A stretch of DNA of 64,000 bases from CALBPI01 sp038521865 (lineage in GTDB: Bacteria > Pseudomonadota > Gammaproteobacteria > Steroidobacterales > Woeseiaceae): NCBI GenBank assembly GCA_038521865.1, contig JBCBKO010000005.1, positions 186,001-250,000 on the forward strand, in the 5' to 3' direction. The notes beneath the pieces were generated by a model. That model was given only the letters and a program-made list of their open reading frames with translations. It made no database searches and was not told where the DNA came from. Of this stretch, positions 1-8,437 are shown in pieces (within the stretch, counting starts at the first letter, position 1; each line of letters opens with the position of its first letter). Position numbers and translations under genes: made by a program.

Positions 1-212
1 CTTGCGAGGGTATCCTCTCCGACGATAACACCCGGCCAGAGCAGCTCCAGTAATGCGTCCTTGCCAACGACTTGATCGGCGCGCTCCGCGAGTACAAGTA
101 GAAGGTCCATTACTTTTGGTTCGAGACTCGTGCTGGCGTCGTTCCTGTAAATTCGACAGCCAGGTCCGTCGATCCGCCACTTGCCTACCTGCAATTGCGC
201 ATGTGTTTTCAT
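1..212 (-). CDS. Winged-helix transcriptional regulator, N-terminal part (CadC/ToxR-like), truncated by window edge
   Basis: Reading the minus strand from the ATG at 212 gives about 70 codons of open frame that run off the left edge. The segment LEPKVMDLLLVLAERADQVV followed by LLWPGVIVGEDTLA matches the start of the OmpR/CadC-type winged-helix DNA-binding domain (Trans_reg_C): the 'P-K-x-x-D-L-L' helix and the 'LWP..VVxEDTL' segment leading to the recognition helix. A short beta-strand stretch (VGKWRIDG) precedes it, as in family members. In CadC-like proteins the domain is followed by a membrane helix and a periplasmic or TPR domain, which lies outside the window. It diverges from the S41 peptidase at 357, so it may control that gene; this is inference. 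Confidence 0.7.
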   Translation of the reverse strand, partial: MKTHAQLQVGKWRIDGPGCRIYRNDASTSLEPKVMDLLLVLAERADQVVGKDALLELLWPGVIVGEDTLA

Positions 213-356
213 ATTCAAAATACTAGCCGTAACTTTTCAGAAAATCAGTAGGTTATGCTGTCGTCAGGATTTCGGGAGGAATGCAGGCGGGTTCGGTCAT
301 GGCGCTTTTGGCGGTCGAGCGTTGAACTAGCGATCCAATTTACGGAGACCTTTGTC

Positions 357-1811
357 ATGAATCTCAAAACCCTCCTTTCCCTACCGCTATTTTTGTTACT
401 CCTATGTGCGCCTGCAGATGCCGTTGAGCCCGAGCTGCTCTCGGCCGAGGATCTTCAGGAGGATTTCCACGCGCTCTACGCGGGGCTGCAGAGCGCGCAT
501 TACGACTTGTTCGCCAACCGCACGAAAGATCAATATGACGCGCTTTTTGCGCGGACGCTCTCGACGCTCGATCAATCCATGAGTCGTCACGACGCGAACG
601 TGCTGTTTCAGAAGTTCACGGCGTTCGGCAAAGTGGCCCACGCTCGGCTCGACTACGATCGCAGCCGATATGAAACCTATCGAGAAAATGGTGGCGCCAT
701 TCTCCCGTTGTACCTGCGCATAGCCGACGGGCGGATGTACGTTGAGGACAATCGATCCGACGACCGTAGCCTGACTCCGGGTACGGAGATTCTCGAAATA
801 AATGGGGAGTCTGCACGGGCATGGTTGGCCCGGACGGGTGAGTATGTGTCAGCCGACACGGACTACATTACCGAGTCTCTGCTTGAGTACTGGTTCAATA
901 TGTATCTTTGGGAAGCGCTTGGTCCGGTCGACCAGTTCGACCTGACTGTCCTCGGAACCGACCAGAAGAAACGATCTGTCTCGATTGCAGCGCTCAATAC
1001 AGAAGCAATGCAGGCAAACACGTCAGAACATTCTGAATACTTTTCGCTCGATGGGACTGAGCGCGCGGCGCAGATGCTGGACGATGCCGTGGCGTATCTC
1101 CGACCGGGTCCCTTCTACAACGTCGAGCAGCCGGAGCAGGTTTGGGACAACAGTGGTTTTGTGGAATTCATCGATGAGGCATTCGCCACTTTCATCGATG
1201 CAGGAGCGGAACAATTAATTATTGACTTGCGCAACAATCCTGGCGGCGACAACTCATTCAGTGATGTCATGGTCGCGTGGTTTGCGGACCAACCTTTCAA
1301 GTTTGCGAGCGCGTTCTACATTCGCTCCAGTAAAGAGGCAAAGGCGTCCAATCAGGCCCGTCTCGATGCAAACCCCGGACAAACCGAGGGGGTATCGGTG
1401 TTTTTTGGAAAGCGGTATGAAGAGGTGCCGTTCGGCGAGAGGTTCGAATTTCCAATCCCGGAGGCTGCCCCACGAAAGGGTGAGCGCTTCGAGGGGGCGG
1501 TCTACGTGCTGATTGATCGACACTCCTATTCAAATGCGGTCAACGTCGCCGCATTGATTCAGGACTACGGTTTCGGCGAAATCATGGGTGAGAAAACGGC
1601 GGACTTCGCTACTACTTACGGTGCAATGGAAACGTTTTCACTGCCCAACACCGGATTCATTGTCGGATTTCCGAAGGCGCATATTATACGACCGTCTGGT
1701 GATCTGAAGAATGATGGTGTTACGCCCGATGTCGTACTGACGTCACCTATTGTGCCGACCAAGACGGATGTTGTGCTTGAGGCAGCGCTGGAGCATATCG
1801 CCGCCATGTAG
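357..1811 (+). CDS. Exported S41-family serine peptidase
   Basis: The 484-residue product begins with a clear Sec signal peptide (MNLKTLLSLPLFLLLLCAPA, probable cleavage after ADA). I chose the ATG at 357 because it opens directly into that signal peptide and has GGAG upstream, while the longer frame from 255 adds arginine-rich residues with no signal. The C-terminal half carries S41 (C-terminal processing peptidase) features: LIIDLRNNPGGDNSF, then VYVLIDRHSYSNAVNVAAL with the likely nucleophile serine in HSYSNA, then GEIMGEKTADFATTYGA, and the family-typical HIIRPSGDLKNDGVTPDV near the end. An acidic N-terminal domain precedes it and no PDZ domain is obvious. It should act in the periplasm or outside the cell. 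The substrate is unknown. Confidence 0.85.
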   Translation: MNLKTLLSLPLFLLLLCAPADAVEPELLSAEDLQEDFHALYAGLQSAHYDLFANRTKDQYDALFARTLSTLDQSMSRHDANVLFQKFTAFGKVAHARLDYDRSRYETYRENGGAILPLYLRIADGRMYVEDNRSDDRSLTPGTEILEINGESARAWLARTGEYVSADTDYITESLLEYWFNMYLWEALGPVDQFDLTVLGTDQKKRSVSIAALNTEAMQANTSEHSEYFSLDGTERAAQMLDDAVAYLRPGPFYNVEQPEQVWDNSGFVEFIDEAFATFIDAGAEQLIIDLRNNPGGDNSFSDVMVAWFADQPFKFASAFYIRSSKEAKASNQARLDANPGQTEGVSVFFGKRYEEVPFGERFEFPIPEAAPRKGERFEGAVYVLIDRHSYSNAVNVAALIQDYGFGEIMGEKTADFATTYGAMETFSLPNTGFIVGFPKAHIIRPSGDLKNDGVTPDVVLTSPIVPTKTDVVLEAALEHIAAM

Positions 1812-1894
1812 TAAGTCGCCTGCGGTGATTTGTGTCCGATTGGTCACACGGCTAACCTCCGTTCGAGGGACGAAGAACGGTCAAGCGAGGACAC

Positions 1895-3286
1895 ATGTTT
1901 CCCACCGGATCAGGACAGCTGCAGGAAGAGCCACCGGAACTTGTCACTGAGGTGGTCGATGATGTGACGTCGACCGTCTCGATTGTGACGGACTTTCTTA
2001 AAGAACAGTTTTTTGCGTTGAAGGCGGACCTTTGGTCGATCGCGGGCGCGGTCGATCTTGGTGTGATCTTCGCGGCGCTTGCGCTCGGGTGGTTGTTAGC
2101 CAGGCCGGGTCGCCGACTAATCGAGCATTTCTGGCCAAAACGCGAGGCGGGCGCGAGTGAGCATGCTCGTCAGCTGGTGTTGAGGTTGGTCTTCCCGATT
2201 TTGTGGTTGGGGGGACTGTGGACCGCGAACGCAGTTCAGGCGCAATTCGAAATGCCTGCCAAGCTGTCGCTGACGGTCGCTTCGTTATTGAACGCCTGGA
2301 TCGTCATTCAAATTGTTGTCAGCGTTGTGCGCGATCGTTCATTGGCGGCGCTTCTGGCGACGATCGCCTGGTTCGCTGCCGCGCTCAACATTCTTGGTCT
2401 GCTCAATCCGGCACTGAATATGTTGGATGGCGCTGACCTCGAGTTCGGCGAACGCCGACTATCGGTCTTGATGGTGCTTAAGGGTGTGCTGCTTGCGGGC
2501 TTCTTCCTGTGGATCGCATCCGCATTGTCCAGGTTCATAAAGACGCGACTGCAAAAATCTGATCGCCTAACGCCGTCGGTGCAGACCCTGGTCGCCCAGG
2601 GCGCGCGGATCGCGTTGCTATTCGCGGCTGTGATGCTCGCGATGAACGCCATTGGGATCGATCTCACGGCGCTCGCCGTCTTCTCGGGTGCGATCGGTGT
2701 GGGTATCGGCTTCGGGTTGCAGTCGATTTTCTCCAACCTGATGGCCGGCATCATTCTCTTGCTTGAAAAGAGCGTGAAAGTGGGCGACTTCATTGAGTTC
2801 GACAATGGCCTGCGAGGCAAGGTCCGCGAGATCAACGTCAGGGCAACACTCGTTACGACCAACGACAACGTCGACATCCTGGTGCCCAACGAAGAGTTTA
2901 TTCGCACGCGCGTTACCAACTGGACACTTCGGGAAGGCTATCGGCGGGTCCGTATCCCGTTCGGAGTGGCTTATGGAACCGACAAGGAGCTTGTGAAGAA
3001 AGCCGCGCTGGAGGCGGCCGAGGCGGTGCCGCATCGTTTGACAGGTCCGCACGCAAAAGACCCAGAGGTGTGGCTGATGAACTTCGGTGCCTCATCGCTC
3101 GATTTCGAGCTGGTGATCTGGCTTAGACCTGAATCGGTCAAACGCCCTTCAAGAGTGATTGCGGACTACAACTGGGCGCTTGAGGATGCGTTGACGAAAT
3201 ACGGTATTGAAATTCCATTCCCTCAACGCGATCTGCACGTTCGAACTATGGTAGGCAATCCGTTGTCGGATTCTGGGAGCGAATAA
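1895..3286 (+). CDS. Small-conductance mechanosensitive channel (MscS family)
   Basis: The 463-residue protein has about five hydrophobic helices followed by the MscS core. The glycine/alanine-rich pore helix is seen in LAVFSGAIGVGIGFGLQSIF, followed by FSNLMAGIILLLEKSVKVGD, GKVREINVRATLVTTNDN and VDILVPNEEFI of the beta domain. A mixed alpha/beta C-terminal domain ends in IPFPQRDLHVR, the usual MscS ending. It gates ion and osmolyte efflux on hypo-osmotic shock in the inner membrane. The ATG at 1895 follows GAGG. It lies 15 bp before the next gene, so the two are probably one operon. Confidence 0.93.
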   Translation: MFPTGSGQLQEEPPELVTEVVDDVTSTVSIVTDFLKEQFFALKADLWSIAGAVDLGVIFAALALGWLLARPGRRLIEHFWPKREAGASEHARQLVLRLVFPILWLGGLWTANAVQAQFEMPAKLSLTVASLLNAWIVIQIVVSVVRDRSLAALLATIAWFAAALNILGLLNPALNMLDGADLEFGERRLSVLMVLKGVLLAGFFLWIASALSRFIKTRLQKSDRLTPSVQTLVAQGARIALLFAAVMLAMNAIGIDLTALAVFSGAIGVGIGFGLQSIFSNLMAGIILLLEKSVKVGDFIEFDNGLRGKVREINVRATLVTTNDNVDILVPNEEFIRTRVTNWTLREGYRRVRIPFGVAYGTDKELVKKAALEAAEAVPHRLTGPHAKDPEVWLMNFGASSLDFELVIWLRPESVKRPSRVIADYNWALEDALTKYGIEIPFPQRDLHVRTMVGNPLSDSGSE

Positions 3287-3301
3287 AACTAGGAGCGGAC
3301 A

Positions 3302-5413
3302 ATGACAAGGATGTTGGTAGTTGCAGTCTTATCGTTGGTAACGGGTGCAGCGGGTGCGCTGTTGTTTGTCGGTACGCCTGCGAGCGATGCCGAACGCCCT
3401 GTTCGCGACGTAGAGATTGCATCGGAACGCAGCACCAGTATCGCGACTCGTGAAACGCTCCGCGCGCGCCCCATCCCGGAAGCACTACCCGATGTCTATG
3501 AAATTCCGAGTCCGGTATCGCGCCGTCTGGCGACCTATCAATTGGCGGCGGTATCGAATCCGTCTGAGCTACAGGACCTGATCTACGAGGCTGATCGCAT
3601 TGCCGACCCGAATGAGCGTTCGGCGACCTTGGCGGTGTTGTTCGAGCACTTGGCCGAGACCGACCCGAGATCGGCCGCTCAGCTCGCAGCTACGGAACTG
3701 TTTGTGCCGGATCGAGAGTTGCACAACCGCGTATGGGCAATATGGGCGACCACCGATTTTGAGGACGCGCTTACCAACGCAGCGTTACTCGGAGGGGAGA
3801 CTGATCGTCGAAATGCGGCGCGTGCGCTTTATATGACTGCCGATTCGCTGGACTCGCCCCGCGCCCAGCGCATTAAAGAGTCTCTAGGCATTCGCCCGGA
3901 CCGGCAGATACGGATTCGCTACATCGAAGCGATGGCAGATCGCTCGCTGGATGACACCGTAGAGTTTCTACGTGGACTTCCGAATGGCCAAGCCAAGTGG
4001 GAGTATGCGGCCTGGGCGGCCTACCATTTGGCAACTGTGAATCCCGCGGGCTACGAGCAGGTGCTGAGTATGGAGCTCGATGCTTTCTCCAAACGTCACT
4101 TTATGAGCGCGGGAAATCGAATTGAGGCTCAGGCGGACCCTCGCGCAGCGGTGGCTCAGGCCTTGGCTGACCCTCAATCCTTGCAGAACGGATCACTAAC
4201 CACCGCGCTGGCCGCGCTTGCTGAAATTGACCAGGAAGCGGCTTTGGCCGCGGCTCAGGGTATGGCGCCCGGGGTCAGACGCGGACGATCGATTGCAACC
4301 GTGCTCGGCAGAATCGGTGACGACGATCCGGAAACAGCGATTGCGATGGCTATTGATGAAGACGTAATCACGGGTGGGAATGCGATACTTTCAGCGGTGT
4401 TGCAGCGTCTCGCGTCACGCCATCCTGAGTTAGTGATGAGTAGAGCCGTTGCCTCTAGCGATCTCGACCTTCGGAGGCAGGTGACTTCATCGGTTATGAA
4501 CAGACTGGCAACCACCGAACCGCAGCGAGCCGTTGCCTTGATAGCGACAATAGGCAACAGGAAGATCAAGAGTGACGCGCAAAGACAATTGGCGAGTTCT
4601 TGGTTCTTCACAGACCCCGAGGGAACACTTTCATGGCTTGAGTCGTCGAGTGACCCAGGAGCCAGTAAGCTTGCAGCCCAGTTGATTCCGCAGCTTGCAG
4701 TGACCGATCCCGCTCGAGCTCTTGCCGCGGCTGATCGATTCGATGACACAACTCGCTTGTCGGTCAACGCAGAGGTCGCCGGTTTCATAGCGAGACAGGG
4801 TGATCTTGAAGGGGCCCTAGCGATTACGCGCAAGTTTCCTAGCCGGGAAATGGCGGATCAGATTGTATCGCATATCGTGAGTGGGCTGGCAATCCGCGAC
4901 CCTGATCAGGCATGGTTGCTGCTTGGCTCAATTCAAGACTCGACGTTACGTGACAACAGCGCGCAGCAGATGCTCAGTCTCCTCGCAAGAAAAGACCCGG
5001 CGAGAACACTGTCCCTTTCCGATCAGCTGCAAGATGAGAATCTCCGCCATGGTGTGCAATCGAATGCTGTGCGCTCCTGGTACGAGGTCGCGCCAGCAGA
5101 GGCGCTCGACTGGGTCGATCGCACTGAGCCCGGAGAAGCCCGAGACCAGTTCATCGTTTCGATATCGAACAGTATCGTCGCGCCGGAAACCGCGGAGATT
5201 GCGATACTCAATAGCATCGAGAGCGATGACAGGCGTTTGCAAACGTTCAGTGCGGTCATGTCCAACACGATGCGTCAGGCCGGCATCGAGCAGGCGGAGC
5301 GTTTGATAGAAGCAGCAGAGCTGACGCCGGATCAACGAGATCAGCTACGTTCCCAGCTGGAATCGTTGAATAATGGTGCGAGATCGCAGCGCATCTTTCG
5401 ATATCGAAATTAG
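3302..5413 (+). CDS. Large exported or membrane-anchored helical-repeat protein of unknown function
   Basis: I do not recognise a named family. The 703-residue product starts with one hydrophobic segment (MLVVAVLSLVTGAAGALLFV), so it is probably anchored to or exported across the inner membrane. The rest is alpha-helical and built from repeats of roughly 30-35 residues, each holding a 'D/E-P-x-x-A' motif: DPETAIAMAI, HPELVMSRAV, EPQRAVALIA, DPEGTLSWLE, DPARALAAAD, DLEGALAITR, DPDQAWLLLG, DPARTLSLSD and APAEALDWVD. This resembles TPR- or HEAT-like solenoids used for protein binding. It follows the MscS gene by 15 bp with an AGGAG ribosome site, suggesting co-expression and perhaps a periplasmic role linked to the channel. 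That link is inference. Confidence 0.75.
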   Translation: MTRMLVVAVLSLVTGAAGALLFVGTPASDAERPVRDVEIASERSTSIATRETLRARPIPEALPDVYEIPSPVSRRLATYQLAAVSNPSELQDLIYEADRIADPNERSATLAVLFEHLAETDPRSAAQLAATELFVPDRELHNRVWAIWATTDFEDALTNAALLGGETDRRNAARALYMTADSLDSPRAQRIKESLGIRPDRQIRIRYIEAMADRSLDDTVEFLRGLPNGQAKWEYAAWAAYHLATVNPAGYEQVLSMELDAFSKRHFMSAGNRIEAQADPRAAVAQALADPQSLQNGSLTTALAALAEIDQEAALAAAQGMAPGVRRGRSIATVLGRIGDDDPETAIAMAIDEDVITGGNAILSAVLQRLASRHPELVMSRAVASSDLDLRRQVTSSVMNRLATTEPQRAVALIATIGNRKIKSDAQRQLASSWFFTDPEGTLSWLESSSDPGASKLAAQLIPQLAVTDPARALAAADRFDDTTRLSVNAEVAGFIARQGDLEGALAITRKFPSREMADQIVSHIVSGLAIRDPDQAWLLLGSIQDSTLRDNSAQQMLSLLARKDPARTLSLSDQLQDENLRHGVQSNAVRSWYEVAPAEALDWVDRTEPGEARDQFIVSISNSIVAPETAEIAILNSIESDDRRLQTFSAVMSNTMRQAGIEQAERLIEAAELTPDQRDQLRSQLESLNNGARSQRIFRYRN

Positions 5414-5463
5414 GTTGTAGTCTCGGCGCCAGCAGAGCCCGTCGGGCCACGGTCTCGATACGG

Positions 5464-6183
5464 TCAGTCTTTTTTGACGTCCGAAGCGAACCTCGCAGCG
5501 TTCTCTGCCAGAAACTCACTCTCGTCAGCGTTACCCCAAAAGGCCGGTTGCGCTTTCGGAATCGTGAGCGCCTTTTGCACGTTGGGGCGTGCGTCCAGTC
5601 GGTCGAACCACGCCTTGAGATTATCAAGACCGTCGATCGAAACGTTTGCCCACACATAAGCCCGCGCCCAGGGGTAAGTCGCCATGTCTGCGATGGTGTA
5701 TTGGTCTGCCGCCAACCATTCGCGCCCTGCCAGACGGGTGTCGAGCACTTCCAGTAATCGACGAGTCTCATCGACATAACGCTTGATCGAAAACGGCTCT
5801 TCGTGACCGTTTGGCGCAGCGATTCGTTGGAAGTACATCGCTTGTCCCATCATGGGGCCAATGCCGCCCATCTGGAACATTAACCATTGCAGCGTCTCTG
5901 ACTGCGCATTGGTTTCCTGCGGGAGGAACTGGCCGTATTTTTGGGCGAGGTACCAGAGTATGGCGCCGCTTTCGAACACGGCGAAATCGTTGTTGGACCG
6001 ATCGACGATGGTCGGGATTCGCCCGTTGGGATTTAGCTTCATGTAGTCGGGCGCTTTTTGCTCCTTCTTGGAGAAGTCCACGAAGGTCAGATCATAGGGA
6101 ACGCCCGCTTCTTCGAGAAAGATCACCGGCTTGTAGCCATTCATGGTGGCTGCTGTGTAGAGATGGATGTCAGGTTGGCTCAT
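5464..6183 (-). CDS. Glutathione S-transferase (YfcG/YghU-like)
   Basis: The 239-residue protein has an N-terminal thioredoxin-fold domain. Its start (IHLYTAATMNGYKPVIFLEE) carries the T-x-N-G-x-K arrangement of nu-class, YfcG-type enzymes, and NPNGRIPTIVD supplies the cis-proline. FAVFESGAILWYLAQKYG is the glutathione-binding E-S loop. The helical C-terminal domain contains QMGGIGPMMGQAMYF, which is characteristic of YfcG/YghU proteins. Likely a cytosolic glutathione-dependent disulfide reductase or conjugating enzyme. It lies 19 bp downstream of mdaB on the same strand, forming a small redox operon opposite an HxlR regulator. Confidence 0.9.
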   Translation of the reverse strand: MSQPDIHLYTAATMNGYKPVIFLEEAGVPYDLTFVDFSKKEQKAPDYMKLNPNGRIPTIVDRSNNDFAVFESGAILWYLAQKYGQFLPQETNAQSETLQWLMFQMGGIGPMMGQAMYFQRIAAPNGHEEPFSIKRYVDETRRLLEVLDTRLAGREWLAADQYTIADMATYPWARAYVWANVSIDGLDNLKAWFDRLDARPNVQKALTIPKAQPAFWGNADESEFLAENAARFASDVKKD

Positions 6184-6202
6184 GGTATCGGCTCCGGTGT
6201 AC

Positions 6203-6808
6203 TCAAGCGGCTTTCGATTGGTCCGAGAAGACTTCGGTCAGATGCTGTCCGAGACGCTGAAAGTCTCTCTCGATATCAGGATTCTTCATCACATCAAACG
6301 CTGCGAACGTCGGCAGCGGCTTCATGCCGAAAAACTTTGCGTTCAGATGCACTGGCAGGAGCAAATCGTCCAGCGATGCGCCCGCGAAGAAGGGCTCAGT
6401 TGGGTCGTCGAAGGCCTCGGCCGGGGCGTTGAGTGTGACTGACAACATATATTTCGTGTCGTTCAAGGTCCCGCCGGTGCCATAGTTGGCTTTTGGCGCT
6501 TCAGCGGTGCGTCCATCGCCATCGCAGAGCCGACCGTCCATGCCCGCGCTGTACACCGCATCCATGTATTGCTTGAACGACCACGGGACGCCCATCCAGT
6601 TGACGGGGAACTGCATGACGATCACGTCTGCCCATTGGTGTTTCTCGATCTCGGTGTCGATGTCGTAGGACTCGGCAACCTGAGTCGTTCGGATCTCGAA
6701 AGCCTGCGCTTCGAGGAACGAGGCAATCCGCGTTTGCATCGCCGCGTTCAGCTGCCCCTTCGCGAAAGGGTAGGGTTGATGGCCATTGATGATGAGCGCT
6801 TTCGTCAT
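6203..6808 (-). CDS. mdaB: NAD(P)H:quinone oxidoreductase, MdaB-like flavodoxin-fold protein
   Basis: The 201-residue protein begins with the flavodoxin-like strand and loop MTKALIINGHQPYPFAKG. It carries the MdaB hallmark segments WADVIVMQFPVNWMGVPWSF and KQYMDAVYSAGMDGRLCDGD, then YGTGGTLNDTKYMLSVTLNA. MdaB binds FAD and reduces quinones by two electrons, protecting against quinone and oxidative stress. It is the first gene of a minus-strand pair with the GST and diverges from an HxlR-type regulator at 6903, the usual arrangement for an HxlR-controlled, quinone- or electrophile-responsive gene. Confidence 0.93.
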   Translation of the reverse strand: MTKALIINGHQPYPFAKGQLNAAMQTRIASFLEAQAFEIRTTQVAESYDIDTEIEKHQWADVIVMQFPVNWMGVPWSFKQYMDAVYSAGMDGRLCDGDGRTAEAPKANYGTGGTLNDTKYMLSVTLNAPAEAFDDPTEPFFAGASLDDLLLPVHLNAKFFGMKPLPTFAAFDVMKNPDIERDFQRLGQHLTEVFSDQSKAA

Positions 6809-6881
6809 CGGTGATCTCCTGAATGACGTTGATTCTCTTGTTGATGCGCGTACTATGCTGCGTAAGAAACAAAAAGCAACT

Positions 6882-6889
6882 AGTATACT
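6882..6889. promoter_or_regulatory. AGTATACT palindrome in the mdaB/HxlR divergent promoter
   Basis: The 94-bp gap between mdaB and the HxlR gene is A/T-rich near its right end and contains the perfect 8-bp palindrome AGTATACT, 14 bp before the HxlR ATG. HxlR regulators usually bind short, spaced palindromes in the promoter between themselves and their target, so this is a candidate operator. Confidence 0.35.
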
Positions 6890-6902
6890 TTTAGTAACCT
6901 AA

Positions 6903-7268
6903 ATGAAAGCATCAGTAACGGATGGCGCCGGTGGGCGTCGAGTGGTCGAGAACGCGTGCACAGAGCCCTGTCCGATCGAGCGCGGTATGCGCATCATCGG
7001 TGGCAAGTGGACAGGTTCCATTCTTTGGCATCTCAAAGATGGCCCGGTGCGATTCAACGATCTTTCGCGCATGATTGGTGGTGCAAGCAAGAAAATGCTC
7101 ACCGAGCGTTTGCGCCAGCTGGTGGGGCGCGGGCTGGTTTCTCGTACAGTGGCGGAGACCGCACCGGTCACTGTGCACTACGCGATTACACCGTTTGGCG
7201 AGACAGCGCTCGGATTCCTCGATGAGCTGCGAGCATGGAGTGAGGCTTTGCCTGAGTCGGACGTCTAG
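6903..7268 (+). CDS. HxlR-family transcriptional regulator
   Basis: The 121-residue protein is typical of the HxlR family: an N-terminal cysteine in CTEPCPIERGMRIIGGKWTG, then ILWHLKDGPVRFNDLSRMI and SKKMLTERLRQLVGRGLVSR forming the winged helix, and YAITPFGETAL at the end. The conserved cysteine in such proteins often senses quinones or aldehydes. The divergent partner mdaB fits that, although the sensing chemistry here is inference. Its last 4 bp overlap the 3' end of the convergent MsrQ-like gene. Confidence 0.93.
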   Translation: MKASVTDGAGGRRVVENACTEPCPIERGMRIIGGKWTGSILWHLKDGPVRFNDLSRMIGGASKKMLTERLRQLVGRGLVSRTVAETAPVTVHYAITPFGETALGFLDELRAWSEALPESDV

Positions 7269-7849
7269 CGGCCCTTCCGGGCTGGCATCCATCGGGCCAC
7301 GAAAAAGACACCCAGCAATGCGGCGCAGACCCACGCGGTTGTGGTGTCGACCGCTGTTAGAATCCAATGGGCGAAAATCAAGGCCGTAGCAACGTAGACG
7401 GTTCGGTGCAGGCGCTGCCAGCGTTTGCGCAGCAGACGAGTTGAGAAGTCATTGCTCGTCAGTGCGAGTACAAGAAAAACCCCGAGCGCGATCCAACCGG
7501 TGAGCAGCGCGGGGTTCTGTGCTTCTTTGATGATGTACCCGTAGCCCCATTTTCGTTCCATGTATACGAGTGTGTGGAGCGCGGCGTAGCCGAAACTGGC
7601 CACCCCGATGCCACGGCGCAGCTGTTGCAGCTGCAAAGGCCAGCGCTGTTTCGAAAAGAGATGGCGCAAGGGCGTGACCAAGAGCGCCAGTGCCAGTAGC
7701 GCGACACTCCAGGTGCCGGTCTGGTGAATTACCTGTCCGTAGCTGATCGCATCAGTGGCATATGCCCAACCGATATACAGCGCAGGGAGCGATAGAGCCA
7801 CCCAACTCAGGTGCTTGATTCGACGAGCTGTTTTTCGCGCTTGTGCCAT
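7265..7849 (-). CDS. Heme-binding membrane protein, MsrQ/ferric-reductase-like transmembrane family
   Basis: The 194-residue product has about six hydrophobic helices. LQQLRRGIGVASFGYAALHT and then RKRWQRLHRTVYVATALIFA, with histidines inside helices, match the MsrQ/YedZ branch of the ferric reductase-like transmembrane family, where histidines bind b-type heme. I start at the ATG at 7849 (MAQARKTARR); the longer frame would extend through a Fur-box-like palindrome and into the divergent gene. MsrQ normally partners the periplasmic methionine sulfoxide reductase MsrP, but no msrP lies nearby. With an iron-type operator upstream, a ferric-reductase-like role is the alternative. Confidence 0.82.
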   Translation of the reverse strand: MAQARKTARRIKHLSWVALSLPALYIGWAYATDAISYGQVIHQTGTWSVALLALALLVTPLRHLFSKQRWPLQLQQLRRGIGVASFGYAALHTLVYMERKWGYGYIIKEAQNPALLTGWIALGVFLVLALTSNDFSTRLLRKRWQRLHRTVYVATALIFAHWILTAVDTTTAWVCAALLGVFFVARWMPARKGR

Positions 7850-7892
7850 GCCCAGTTTCAGCTTGGTGAAAAGACGTTCACCCGATACAATA

Positions 7893-7907
7893 TGAGAATC
7901 ATTCTCA
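7893..7907. promoter_or_regulatory. Fur-box-like palindrome between two divergent genes
   Basis: The 15-bp sequence TGAGAATCATTCTCA is an inverted repeat, perfect except for its centre base. It matches the core of the Fur box (GATAATGATAATCATTATC type; TGAGAATxATTCTCA is a common natural form). It sits in the 78-bp gap between the MsrQ-like gene (start 7849) and the lipoprotein gene (start 7928), so one Fur site could repress both when iron is plentiful. Confidence 0.7.
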
Positions 7908-7927
7908 ATAAGAAACGGGACGACGAA

Positions 7928-8419
7928 ATGAATGCTTTGCGACCTTTGATGATGATCTCGATCGCCCTCACGGCGACTATGCTTGCCGCATGCGGCAGCA
8001 GCAACTCCGAGACCACGACCGCCGTCGAGAACTGGCCAACGGCGCCGTTGATCGACCCCAATACGGCTACCCGCGAGCAGCTGACGGTGATCCCGGGGAT
8101 CTCCGAGGCGCGTGCGCAAGCCGTTATCGAAGCACGACCGATCGCGACGCCAACGGCGCTCAACGCGATTCTCGCAGATGGTCTTGAGCCGGAGGCGCTA
8201 CGCGACATCTACAAGGTGATGTCGATCAAGGTGGACCTGAATACAGGTGACCTTGAAGACTACAAGCTGATTCCGTCGTCGTTGTCACCGCGTAAACTGT
8301 CGCACGAGTTCGAAGAGTACCGACCCTACAAGTCGATGGATGACTTCACCCGCGAGATGGCCAAGTATGTCGACGCAGACGAAGTGGCGTATCTCACCCG
8401 GTACGTAACGATCGAGTGA
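7928..8419 (+). CDS. Lipoprotein with a helix-hairpin-helix (ComEA-like) domain
   Basis: The 163-residue product starts at the ATG at 7928 (MNALRPLMMISIALTATMLA) and has a lipobox LAAC, so it should be lipid-anchored. Next comes a helix-hairpin-helix segment: PNTATREQLTVIPGISEARA followed by QAVIEARP, the 'D-x-N-x-A-x-x-x-L...LPGIG' pattern of ComEA/HhH proteins. A second HhH-like half follows (KLSHEFEEYRPYKSMDDFTR). HhH domains bind DNA without sequence preference, but in short exported proteins they can have other roles. The longer frame from 7811 is rejected because it crosses the Fur-like site. Probable iron regulation is inferred from the palindrome 21 bp upstream. Confidence 0.8.
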   Translation: MNALRPLMMISIALTATMLAACGSSNSETTTAVENWPTAPLIDPNTATREQLTVIPGISEARAQAVIEARPIATPTALNAILADGLEPEALRDIYKVMSIKVDLNTGDLEDYKLIPSSLSPRKLSHEFEEYRPYKSMDDFTREMAKYVDADEVAYLTRYVTIE

Positions 8420-8437
8420 TCGACACAGGGTAACGCG

